The translations under genes and the position numbers were made by a program. DNA of 64,000 nt from Rhipicephalus microplus (Eukaryota > Arthropoda > Arachnida > Ixodida > Ixodidae). Each line of letters begins with the position of its first letter. The first letter of the stretch is position 1. The notes below the pieces were generated by a model, which worked only from the letters and a program-made list of their open reading frames with translations, ran no database searches and was not told where the DNA came from. The stretch is taken from the NCBI RefSeq assembly GCF_043290135.1, contig NC_134702.1, positions 191,550,491 through 191,614,490 of the forward strand, given 5' to 3'. Shown in pieces: positions 10,616 to 19,707 of this stretch.

Positions 10616-10757
10616 TGTAACGGGATTTATTTGCAGCGCAGAACGCAGCAAGCAAAGCAGTCAGCAGCGTCCGGCCAAGCGCAGCAAGCACGAGCTTATA
10701 CTGATGGCGATGCCCCTGATGCGCCGAGAAATGCCGCTGAAGCTCCTCTTCTTCACT

Positions 10758-10760
<3 letters not shown>
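10616..10760 (-). repeat. 5' LTR of the gypsy element, 145 bp
   Basis: Same 145-bp sequence as 8568-8712. Its outer end (minus TGTAGTGAAG) abuts a TA tract at 10761. Confidence 0.9.
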
Positions 10761-10805
<45 letters not shown>

Positions 10806-10856
10806 TATATTGTAGTGAAGAAGAGGAGCTTCAGCGGCATTTCTCGGCGCATCAGG

Positions 10857-10920
<64 letters not shown>

Positions 10921-11020
10921 TATATTGTAGTGAAGAAGAGGAGCTTCAGCGGCATTTCTCGGCGCATCAGGGGCATCGCCATCAGTATAAGCTCGTGCTC
11001 ATGCTATATATATATATTTG
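10761..11020 (+). repeat. TA tracts with two inverted LTR fragments
   Basis: Two pieces of the 145-bp LTR, both in plus orientation and both starting exactly at its TGTAGTGAAG terminus, lie at 10811-10860 (50 bp) and 10926-10999 (74 bp). Each is preceded by AATTATATAT, and TA tracts fill the spaces. Together with the LTR at 10616-10760 they make long inverted repeats. Confidence 0.9.
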
Positions 11021-11206
11021 CGCTGTCTGAATATTTCTCGTGCAAAAGAATAAGATACAGTTGTTTTAGCATATGAAAGCTCAGATTTTCTCCAGATCCC
11101 CGGCACACTAAAACGCACTGTGGGTCGAATAACACACCAAGAGTGTATCGATGGTTAAGATGCAGGAGCGAAGCCCGAGGGAAGTTTCTTGTACTTCACA
11201 ATCATT
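11021..11206. other. Unassigned spacer
   Basis: No recognisable motif between the TA/LTR cluster and the LINE fragment. Confidence 0.3.
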
Positions 11207-11915
11207 TTAGCGGACGATGCTTGGCGCCTCTCTGAAGGTTAAGGGAGCACGTGCAAAGTGTCTTATGTGCGTTCTCAGTACTCCTACAGCAATGTGAGTT
11301 TTTATTTCATTGTCACCAGCATTTGCAATTGTTGCATTTGTTGGCGTACATCTGGGCTCACTAGGGCACACTATCAGTGCTTGGGCTTGTACTGCCTGTA
11401 GAACACGAACATTGTTCTTGCAGGTATCGCTCAGCAAGGGAAGCTTTATCTCAGGAGACCGAGAAACAGGGCTGTGTAGAGTTCCATCATTGCGTCTACT
11501 GACATCCGCCACGTCTTTTCTGCCAGGAACTTGAACGACTGAGAAATATACATCAGGTGCGTCTTCATATAGGCCACATGCAGACTCCAAGAGAGGTCCC
11601 TGTAAATAAGGATGGCGAAAAACCGGTGGGTTCTGGCGTAAATTTGGGACACACGCAGATTGAGATGACATAAGGGGTCATTACTTTGCGAGTGAAGGCC
11701 ACCAGCGCGCATTTTTCTGGTGATATGCTGAGACCTTGTTTTAACAAGTAGTTGGCAATCATAGTTGCTGCTTTTTTAGGCCGGGAACGTATCTGAAGAC
11801 GTGTGACTGCCGAAGTCCAGACACAGATGTCGTCTGCGTATATTGAGATTTTAATGGTGCTTGGCAAGTATTCAGAAAGGTTAATTAGCGCAAGATTGAA
11901 TAGCGTCTCGATCCA
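11207..11915 (-). pseudogene. LINE reverse transcriptase fragment, truncated both ends
   Basis: The minus strand starts inside the RT with LFNLALINLSEYLPS, followed by the intact catalytic box SIYADDICVW (about 11840) and the thumb YLLKQGLSISPEKCALVAF. After a frameshift it continues with FAILIYRDLSWSLHVAYM and FKFLAEKTWRMSVDAMM, and after a further shift with VLQAVQAQAL and DNEIKTHIAVGVLRTHIRHF. This order is the RT palm-thumb and following domain of an I/R1/Jockey-like LINE of a type I associate with ticks. Fingers, endonuclease and 3' end are missing. Confidence 0.75.
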
Positions 11916-11929
11916 TGCAGCAACGGCGA

Positions 11930-12460
11930 ACTAGCGCATCGAGGAACGTTAGACACGAGTGCTATCTGCCAGTTATGTTGGAAAATAAAGTTAGGCGTGC
12001 GCACCTGTCTCGGAGGTTATAAGGTGTGAAGCCTAAAGCGACGGGCAGGTGCCACCGCCGTATCGTCTTAGCAAAGTGTTGGAAACACTTGCCTTTTTTG
12101 AGCATTGCGTTAGATTGTCATGGCAGCGTGATAAACGCTACGGTTCTTAGAATTACTTATGTATGCCTTCTCTATAAATACACACACAAAAATATTGACG
12201 TGTTGTTAAGGTGCTTCAGATATGCGGATAATTGCTTTTTAATTCACAATCGTACAAGTATGAACGCTGAAACTTCAGCAATATTGGTGCGAACTGCAGA
12301 TGAGGTTGGCCGTTTCGGGTGTTGTTTGGTGCCGTTTGATGTACCATTATGGCAGACAAACAGACGAATCTACAGACAGACAGGCAGAAAGAAAGAGAGA
12401 CAGACCGAAATTTTTGGGGCGAAGTATCCCAAGAAAGACTACTGTCTTCAAAAAAAGAAA
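11930..12460 (+). repeat. Dispersed repeat family B, copy 1
   Basis: Contains GCATCGAGGAACGTTAGACA, GTGCTATCTG, CACCTGTCTCGGAGG, GGAAACACTTGCC, TAGAATTACTTATGT and a final ACAGACAGACAGG run followed by CCGAAATTTTTGGGGCGAAG. The same blocks in the same order occur at 26577-27060. The class is unknown; it shows no coding signal. Confidence 0.65.
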
Positions 12461-13666
12461 GAATAGTCAGTAATTAGCAACGTTGGTATTCAGCCAAAAA
12501 AACGTCAATGCTCTTTTAAACTCTTTCAAAAAATGGCTCATACACGCGTGATATAGAGCAAAAAGAGTGGGAAGATATTGTAGGCCTCAATTACCCACTT
12601 CATACTTCTCAGAGCATATTTAGTCAGCCATTATCATCTGTCTGACTGATAATCTTTGTTTGTGGGTGTGCGCTTATCACCGAATTCTTGAAGCTCGTTC
12701 GCTCTCGATTTCCCGTCGAATGAACGTCGTTACACAAACTCGTCATAGTATATGAAAAATTCGGCAGACCCCACGTAAATAAGAACTGATGTTATGCGAA
12801 GCATGAGGCGAAAAAGAGACTGTGATGTTATCTCTTATTGGAGGAAACATTATGAAATGATGCTAAAGATAATAGCAAACGTCGCACACAATGACATATT
12901 TTGAAAAGATTGAACTGTTTCATATAACTAGTTTTTTACAACTCACGTAATGATATCAAATGAAAAATGAATATAAGGAACACACGAAGCGCTAAGATGG
13001 TGTGTAGCGCTTGTAGGCATGGTGTGTAGCGCTTGTAGGATGGTAGGCATATATAGTGCTACGCAGAGTATATTCGCTGGATGGCACTTCTCGAGAATTC
13101 ACGGTTACCTAACGTGACAGCTTGATCACAGTTGTACCTAAGTAATGTTTAAAAAGATATATAGAGAGCGCTTCAACCACAATCGACGTTTCACCTACGC
13201 TACGCCTTCATGAAGTCTCTTTCCAAAGCAGTTTTGAGACCTGACGGGTGCCTGCATAGGCTGTTTTCCAAAGCAGTTACGCCTAGCTTTGTGGTACAAT
13301 ACTTGACTGCCATGCAGAAAGCCGAGGTTTGATTTCTGTCAAGATCTTGACTAACGCAGCAAGTGTCAATTTTTAAGATTCTTAGCAATCGCATATAAAT
13401 TTCCAATGCCATTGTTCGTCGTTCATGAGTAGGAACAAACTGTCAATCACCTGTGGCGCATACCCGCATACAATGTTTCGTGGTATGTGTGTATGCGCCA
13501 CAGAGGCGTGTCTGAGAGAAAGCGTTTGGCGGAATATACGACTTGCTTGTCTTGTTACTCTGGTCATGACCAGCCAAAAATATTTGTCAAATCTTCTTAT
13601 CCTTTCTCACTAATGTTGTTCTAGTTCTTGTTAAGAAGGTGATTATGAGATTACCCAACGTAGACG
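12461..13666. other. Unassigned AT-rich DNA
   Basis: No coding family seen. A short direct duplication of GGTGTGTAGCGCTTGTAGG lies at about 13000-13040. Confidence 0.3.
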
Positions 13667-13703
13667 ACTAGATAAACAGACAGACAGACAGACAGGCAGA
13701 CAT

Positions 13704-13786
<83 letters not shown>

Positions 13787-13811
13787 GATAGAAATATAGA
13801 TAGATAGATAA

Positions 13812-13861
<50 letters not shown>
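13667..13861 (+). repeat. (GACA)n/(GATA)n microsatellite
   Basis: GACA units pass into GATA units over about 190 bp with a few variant units. The long minus-strand frame of Ile/Tyr/Leu/Ser here is an artefact of the repeat. Confidence 0.95.
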
Positions 13862-13862
<1 letters not shown>

Positions 13863-14075
13863 TGCAGCGAGAGGAAGAGAGACGTGTGAAATGTCGTCAC
13901 ACTATTTTTCAAGGTCAAGGTAGAGCGGCAACGGCTGCCTGCGTCCTAGTCATCAGGCGCGAGGACTCGTTTTTTTCTCTAGTGCGCACCTCAAGGTCCG
14001 AGCTCGAGCAGTGCGAGAGGTGCACCGCTGGGACTAGAAAAATTATGATGTGGAGGATGAAGGCACTCAGGGCCT
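13862..14075 (-). mobile_element. LTR fragment (gypsy-like), copy 1
   Basis: On the minus strand it matches the LTR at 23815-24035: shared blocks include GAGTCCTCGCGCCTG, AGGACGCAGGC and TTGACCTTGAA with a CACACGTCTC block before the end. Its LTR end, here CTCGCTGCA, abuts the GATA tract. No gag follows, so this is a solo or truncated LTR. Confidence 0.55.
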
Positions 14076-14534
14076 GCCCCCCCCCCTCCTATTTACCGCT
14101 TCGCGTGCTTTCAAAGGTATGGGCAAAATAAAAAGCAAAAGGGACAGATTCAATGTAGCTGAGAGACAGCCAGTGGGTCGTCCGTGGGCAAGCCTTAGTC
14201 GTCATCGTGAAAAACGTTAGGTATTCGACAGTTCCGGTGGACGACACTGGGAGCCGCGGAGAGGGCGATGTGCGCCAACTGATGATGTAGGTAGCGGTGG
14301 CGCAACCTGCCGAGGACCTCATGGCCACGGGCGTAGGTAGCATCATCAGTCGCCACTCAGATAACTCCGCAAATCAGATGATTTGGAGTGTGTCGATGAT
14401 TCGTGTAGGCAGGTGTCGAAATTGCTACGTGATCGGCGTAAGCATGAGCTTCGGTGAAAACGTCATATGATAGACCCAACATTGACAAAAACTTCTCAGC
14501 GCCACTCTCTAATCACTGCGGTGCACAATTATTA
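14076..14534. other. Unassigned
   Basis: No recognised family; a minus-strand frame at 14089-14346 has no known motif. Confidence 0.25.
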
Positions 14535-14616
14535 AGGTACCAACGAAGGCCTTTTCCAGGACCTATCTAGTCGGTACATTGTCAGTGTTACTTCGGTTGA
14601 TCTCCCATGCTACACT

Positions 14617-15730
14617 GTGGTGGATAATTCAGCCCTTAATTCCCAGACCACGAAATTGGAAGTAAGGTCTGCAGTTTCACAACTGAGACCCCACTCAGCG
14701 CCTCGCCCGGGTAAAATTACAAATGTAATCTTACCAAACCTTGACAAAGAGTCACTTGATACGCTCACATCTTATCTGCAAATGGTTGGGGAGTCGGGAG
14801 AAATACCAACACTATGCAAAACCGCCACACGCATTTTGATAAGTAAACCAGCAAGCCCACCCACTATCAAGAAGCTTCGTCCGATATTTTTCACAACTTA
14901 AGTTGGCAAAGTACAGGAGCACGTTATTCACACTTTATTATAAATTGTAAATGAAAGTGCAGGCCCTCTACATACATACAATATTCGCAATCCGTCTTAA
15001 GCTTTGGACACAAGACGTAATAGTGCAACTGAAGAGTCACATTATCGACGGTGAAGACGGCTCTTGGTACGGGACAAGTGCTATTTTGGGGCTAGACCTC
15101 ACTAGAACATTTGACAATATGCTACATTCATCCATCCTAGACGCCTTCGCCACGCTCAACGTAGGCGCCCGTATCTACCGTTACATCCGCAACTTTCTAA
15201 CGGACAGAGTAGCCACACACTCAGTCAACGATTTCCTTGCACTCTCTAACACTCTCAGTAGGAAACGGACGCCGCAGGGATAGTCCTTCTCTCCATTTTT
15301 TTCAACCTGGCCGGGCTTGACCTTCCGCTACTTCTAGAAGATATACTTGATGTCTACCACAGCATATACGCGGACAATATCACGTTGCGAATTGCCGAAG
15401 GTACCGACAGAGAGATATAGGATGCACTTCAATTGGCTATCAATAAAATCACAACTTACGCCGAACGACGAAAGTTCTCCTGCGCACCCCAAAAGTCAGA
15501 GTTACTTCTTCATCGATCTAGATCTCCTTACAACAGAGATCTTCGCACGATAAGTCAGCTTGTGCAACAACACCCTTATACTAACAGTCCCTACCATTAA
15601 CGTATTGGGTTTCCGCATTCAGGAAAACGGTGGCTATTTTAAAACAATAAAACTACTACACCATCGTGACTATCAAACTACAAAGCTCATCTTCCGCATC
15701 GCCAAGGAACAGCACGTCATGAAATAGGCC
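14617..15730 (+). pseudogene. LINE reverse transcriptase, I-type
   Basis: Blocks in order: LEVRSAVSQLRPHSAPRPGK, LCKTATRILISKPASPP and KLRPIFFTT in 14617-14901. After a shift, ILGLDLTRTFDNMLHSSILD (motif A) and IYRYIRNFLTDRVATHSVND lie in 14951-15283. The PQG block follows in a further frame, then a catalytic box reading IYADNITLR near 15364, where the second Asp is Asn. The thumb KFSCAPQKSELL and the post-RT block TINVLGFRIQENGG end it. The changed catalytic residue and at least four frame breaks make it inactive. Confidence 0.75.
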
Positions 15731-16389
15731 AATATATTACGACTGGTCACCGCCTTCTCTATAAGCAGAATCCCTTGCGTTGCTCCATTTATGAAACTAA
15801 CTCTTGGCACCCGAAAGATGGTGAACTATGCCCGGGCAGGACGAGGCCAGAGGAAACTCTGGTGGAGGTCCGAAGCGATTCTGACGTGCAAATCGATCGT
15901 CCGATCCAGGTATAGGGGCGAAAGACCAATCAAACCATCTATTAGCTGGTTCCCTCCGAAGTTTCCCTAAGGATAGCTGGCGCCCGATGGGAGAGCAGTC
16001 ACACCTGGTAAAGCGAAACGCTTACTGACAAGAAAAAACTAAACATATTTATCAGGCCCTGCTACAAGTGCGCGCTGCATCTCCAAAGTCTACGCCCAAT
16101 GTGAAAGTCAATGACTATGGACTTCACAATATTATACACGAAATAATTGAATCCCAACGTATACCGCACTACTAACGATTAGGCCAAACTCCCCAAACTC
16201 CTACAGGACGTCGTCTCATGTGCACAATCTGCATACCTTACGTCTTCCAGTTTGGCCAGAAAATCCGATTCCTCCGGACGTTCAGGACACCTTCGTGATT
16301 CCCCCATAACGCGCAAAATGCACCCTGAATATAACCTGAAAAAGACCAGTCGACCGCGCCAAGCAACTAGACAAGCGTTACGCGCAAGC

Positions 16390-17280
16390 CACGCACGTTG
16401 CGTATGTGGACGCAGCGGAATATCATACGCATCGGACCATGGCCCTCGCTTTCGCCACAGTTCCGCAGCACGTAATTACCGCAACTAGCACCATTCGAGC
16501 AAACCAACCGAAAGAAGAAGAAGCCGCCATCGCTCTATTCTACGTCTAAACCCAAGCATCCTGCATCATCAGCGACTCCAAGACTGTCATTCGCACCTTT
16601 ATTCAAGGTTTGATCTCCCAACCGGCGCTCCGCATTCTCACAAATACACCTCTGCTACGTCGGCGCCGCGTTGAGATCATCTTCGCTCCGGGCAAATTGG
16701 GGCTCGTGGGGAAGGAACACCCTCATGACGCCACCCGAGCTCTCGTCCACCGGCCGCGACATTAAACAGAGCACCACCCCTCGTGACCTGGCACGGGTGA
16801 GCGAGAGGATAGTCTTCTCTTTTCGCGACAATGCGAGTGACAGAATTATTAATTTTAGAGAAATCTTGATGTATTACCGCAAGGCATGACTTACCACCAG
16901 ACAAGTACCCTAGTAAGCAGCAGTCTAATACCTGGCGTCTATTACTGACATGCACTTTCCCCTGTACATCACTGTACAGCCTTATTTGCCCCACTGTTCA
17001 CACACCATAATTCAAAGCATGCGGTGAACCTAACGCCAAGCTATATATTGGCCTCGTCGCAGCTACTCACTCAATTAAACACAGCACGACCCCTCCATTC
17101 ACAATCACCACAGCCGAGCACTGCGAGTCTATGCTGCTGACAAAGAGCCCGTAGGACCAGATCTGGGCAGTCCGGCTGACCGAGGACGCCGCCAGGATTC
17201 AAGCCATGGCCACTGCCAGAAGAAGAAGGTTACAGAGGTGCCCATCACCAGGCTCCCTGCCACTTTCACCCCAGCAGGGA
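16390..17280 (+). pseudogene. LINE RNase H and C-terminal remnant
   Basis: YVDAAEYHTH-type sequence at about 16397 gives the first RNase H Asp. EEEAAIALFYV (Glu) and SCIISDSKTVIRTF (Asp) follow, then a damaged RVEIIFAPG block near 16670. Stops interrupt the frame several times. Further downstream only weak similarity remains before the 3' untranslated end. RNase H would remove element RNA during second-strand synthesis in an active copy. Confidence 0.55.
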
Positions 17281-17315
17281 CACTTTAATAAAGTTTGTTC
17301 TCTATCTCTCTTTCT

Positions 17316-18344
17316 GGACGCAGCAGGCGCATGGTGCAGCCATGAGCAGGCAGGCCAATGGTCATTGAAATTCTGTGTCAGAAAAGATGCCTCGCAGTGC
17401 ACACTGCGATTTTCCGAAGGGTTATAGACGCGGCAGCAAGTAGGTGCGTAGAACAGCGACATAGTGGTGACGCGAACATGTGGTGTAACTGGATGGCACG
17501 TATCTGTCGCCTGCCAAAAAAAGGCCTCAGCCTTGAGCAGCACTGATCAGAAACACTGCGTTGTTGAATGTCGTTTGAGCAGTGCTTATCGGTTTGAAGC
17601 TCTTCGGTGCTGTCCCTAGAGATGTTCGACATTAAGTCGGGTTAGCTGCATACTTAGGCAGTGCCAGGAAATGTTACCGCACGTATGTGGATACGGAACA
17701 GCCTTAGGCAGCCGGCACAGCAGATCTTGTGGGCAGCATGGTATGCTGGCCTTAGGCTTGCAAGATTGGTTGGTCATAATTGGGTAGCTTCCCCACGGGC
17801 ATACCTGCAGCGTCCTCCACTGTCGTTGCCATGCTAGCGGTAGCTCTGCCACTGGCGGAGACGATGGCTGCTGACTCGTATATGTTGCCATCCGTTGTGT
17901 CACAGAAGTGACAGGAGGCACCGGTATGGCTGTAGCACACAGCATCAGTAGACGCTCAAGTCGTCATGCTCAACGACGTGTCCACAGGGTTGACCACTCA
18001 ACAAAAGCCTCATTATAGGACGACGGCTGCTGCCATACATCAGTGTAGTCGGTAACACGTTGAAAGGCTACCTACCCCATTGCTGTGGCAGCGCGTTCGA
18101 CAAGATAAGGTCAAGAGAAACCGCTAGGAAGTCTTGAGGAGCTTAAATAAAAAAGCGCCTTTCGTATGGTCGATATCTCGTCGAAGGTGCTTTTAGGCGC
18201 TGCAAAACTGTAGGGCGGCGCCCCAAAGTTTGTTATACGGGTGGGGGTCAAGAATAAACAGCTGAGGTGTCGTTTCATGTGTGGTGGAACATACTGAACG
18301 ACTTGAAACGTAAATTCCTGGAGCACAATGTTGTTTAGCGCCAG
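17316..18344. other. Unassigned, insertion site of the LTR element at its right edge
   Basis: No family recognised in about 1 kb. It ends with GGCAC (18345-18349), the target copied during insertion of the LTR element. Confidence 0.3.
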
Positions 18345-18349
18345 GGCAC
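18345..18349 (+). repeat. Target-site duplication, left copy (GGCAC)
   Basis: GGCAC precedes the 5' LTR and recurs at 23361-23365 right after the 3' LTR. Five bases fits Ty3/gypsy integration. Confidence 0.85.
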
Positions 18350-19505
18350 TGTCACAGAACGAGCGCTAAAAATGGGCGCACCGCCAAATTCTTTTGATAA
18401 CGGGCGGGAGAAACGCCGCGAGGTCAAAAGAAAAAAAAGAAAGCAAACGTCCAAGGCTCCCCGGGCACGCGCTCTCCCCTCGGAAGCGTGGCTTCGCCGA
18501 CGAACCTCCTCACCCCACATCGGCGGCCCAGCAAGCCCGCGATATTTCTAGAACGAAAGAGGCGTGGCCACGCCGAGTTGAGTCATCCGACGCGGAGGGC
18601 AGTCGAACCGTCTCGCCTCTCCCCAGCCTTCGCTGCGTATCGCGCCGACGAAATGACGAGAACCTTCTGTAATCTCCCGCGGAAGGTATTTAATCGAGCG
18701 GCCGAGACGAGAGAACAGGAGAAGACGGAAGTTAGCGCAAGAGCGCGTAGGGTATACCGCCGTGTAGTCGGCGAATGTTTTGTCTGTAGAGACAAAGCAG
18801 GAGAAGAAGATGATTTCCACCTGAGGGGTGACGACTCGAGCTACCGGCAAGAGTGTGTGTTTACCGCTATTGAGCGAAGACACGTGGCAACAGCTGCGTG
18901 TGTGACGCCGACGTATTTCCGGCGAAGAAGTTCGAAGCTTGGAAAGTGGCCATTTGAAGACGCGAGGTTTCCTGGAAGAGAAACTTCGGCGAGGTTTCCT
19001 GGAAGAGAAACTTCAGGGGGCAGCGGAACGACAACAACGCTTGACTTTGAGTGAGTGATTCTCGGAAGAGTATCATTCAGACTTTTGTTCCAAGGACTTT
19101 GGACTGAATAGGTTTTCTATCTCTTTAGTCTTTAAGTGTCTTGGTTGTTCAATGCATGCGACTGCATTGTAGTGTGTATTGTTGTCTGTGTCCGTTGTTT
19201 CGAGTGTGGCTGATTGTACTGTGTAGTACGTTGTATGATTGGTGACATATTGTCCTCAGCTATTGTGGAGTGAGCATATTTGTGTATTGTTTTTCTGATC
19301 TGCCATAATTGAGAATATAATTTTGTTTGTTTATCAACTCTCGGCTCTGACTTGTTCTTTGTCCCACAGCCGGCGTCTGCTGGCGCGCCAATAAGGACCA
19401 CTTCTAAATTGTCCACGCTTTCGTGGTGCGGTTCGGGGGGCCGATACTTCGGCCCTTAGAATTAGCCCGGCGATCGCCTCCCTAATTAACGGGACCTGTG
19501 TGACA
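18350..19505 (+). repeat. 5' LTR, 1156 bp
   Basis: Begins TGTCACAGAACGAGCG and ends CCTGTGTGACA. It holds a short duplication of GAGGTTTCCTGGAAGAGAAAC (18965-19009) and a T/G-rich 3' half. GTATTTAAT at 18686 is a possible TATA-type element. An open frame of about 188 codons at 18488-19054 is discussed in the findings. The frame is probably not coding. Confidence 0.95.
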
Positions 19506-19512
19506 ATTAATC

Positions 19513-19529
19513 TGGCGTCCGCGACAGGA
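19513..19529 (+). other. Primer-binding site of the LTR element
   Basis: TGGCGTCCGCGACAGGA begins seven bases after the 5' LTR. The TGG start can pair with a tRNA CCA end, and the body resembles the TGGCGACCGTGACA sites used by some gypsy elements with tRNA-Arg. The exact tRNA is not determined. Confidence 0.75.
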
Positions 19530-19707
19530 CCTATTGGTGCACAGTGTGTCCAAAGTAGTGAGAAAGAGCCTCGAGTTGTTGATAGTGCTATCGGAACGAT
19601 TTTGTGTCTTGTTCAGTGTTCTCGTTCCCGAGTGCAGGAGAGTGTTCCGATAGGCTGGTTTAGGCAGATACTTTTTGCACACGACAAGACATTATTTGCG
19701 AGACACA

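Larger units (their letters stand above)
8568..10760 (-). mobile_element. Ty3/gypsy LTR retrotransposon, internally deleted
   Basis: Two 145-bp direct repeats (8568-8712 and 10616-10760), each with TG...CA ends on the minus strand, enclose a minus-strand pol remnant. Next to the 5' LTR is a primer-binding block (10602-10613), and it joins almost directly to the RT thumb. Gag, protease and the catalytic RT palm are therefore gone. RNase H and integrase follow in frame with one stop. A purine-rich stretch GTGCGGAGGGCGAT (minus) precedes the 3' LTR. TA tracts lie on both outer sides, so the target duplication cannot be read beyond ATAT. The element is non-autonomous; the two LTRs look nearly identical, so it may not be old. 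Confidence 0.9.
14535..17315 (+). mobile_element. I-clade-like LINE with RNase H, decayed, 5' truncated
   Basis: Starts within the region before the RT and runs through RT, linker, RNase H and C-terminal region to a 3' end with AATAAAGTTT at about 17287 followed by a CTCT run rather than poly(A). Multiple stops and frameshifts. Presence of RNase H downstream of RT points to the I group. The endonuclease and ORF1 are missing, a usual result of incomplete target-primed reverse transcription. Confidence 0.75.

Noticed and set aside
12999..13040. Short direct repeat as target-site duplication
   Set aside because: The two copies of GGTGTGTAGCGCTTGTAGG are nearly adjacent, so nothing is inserted between them; a simple local duplication.
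13643..13918. Leu-Ser-Ile-Tyr repeat protein on the minus strand (also 23930-24358)
   Set aside because: Artefact of GATA/GACA microsatellites.
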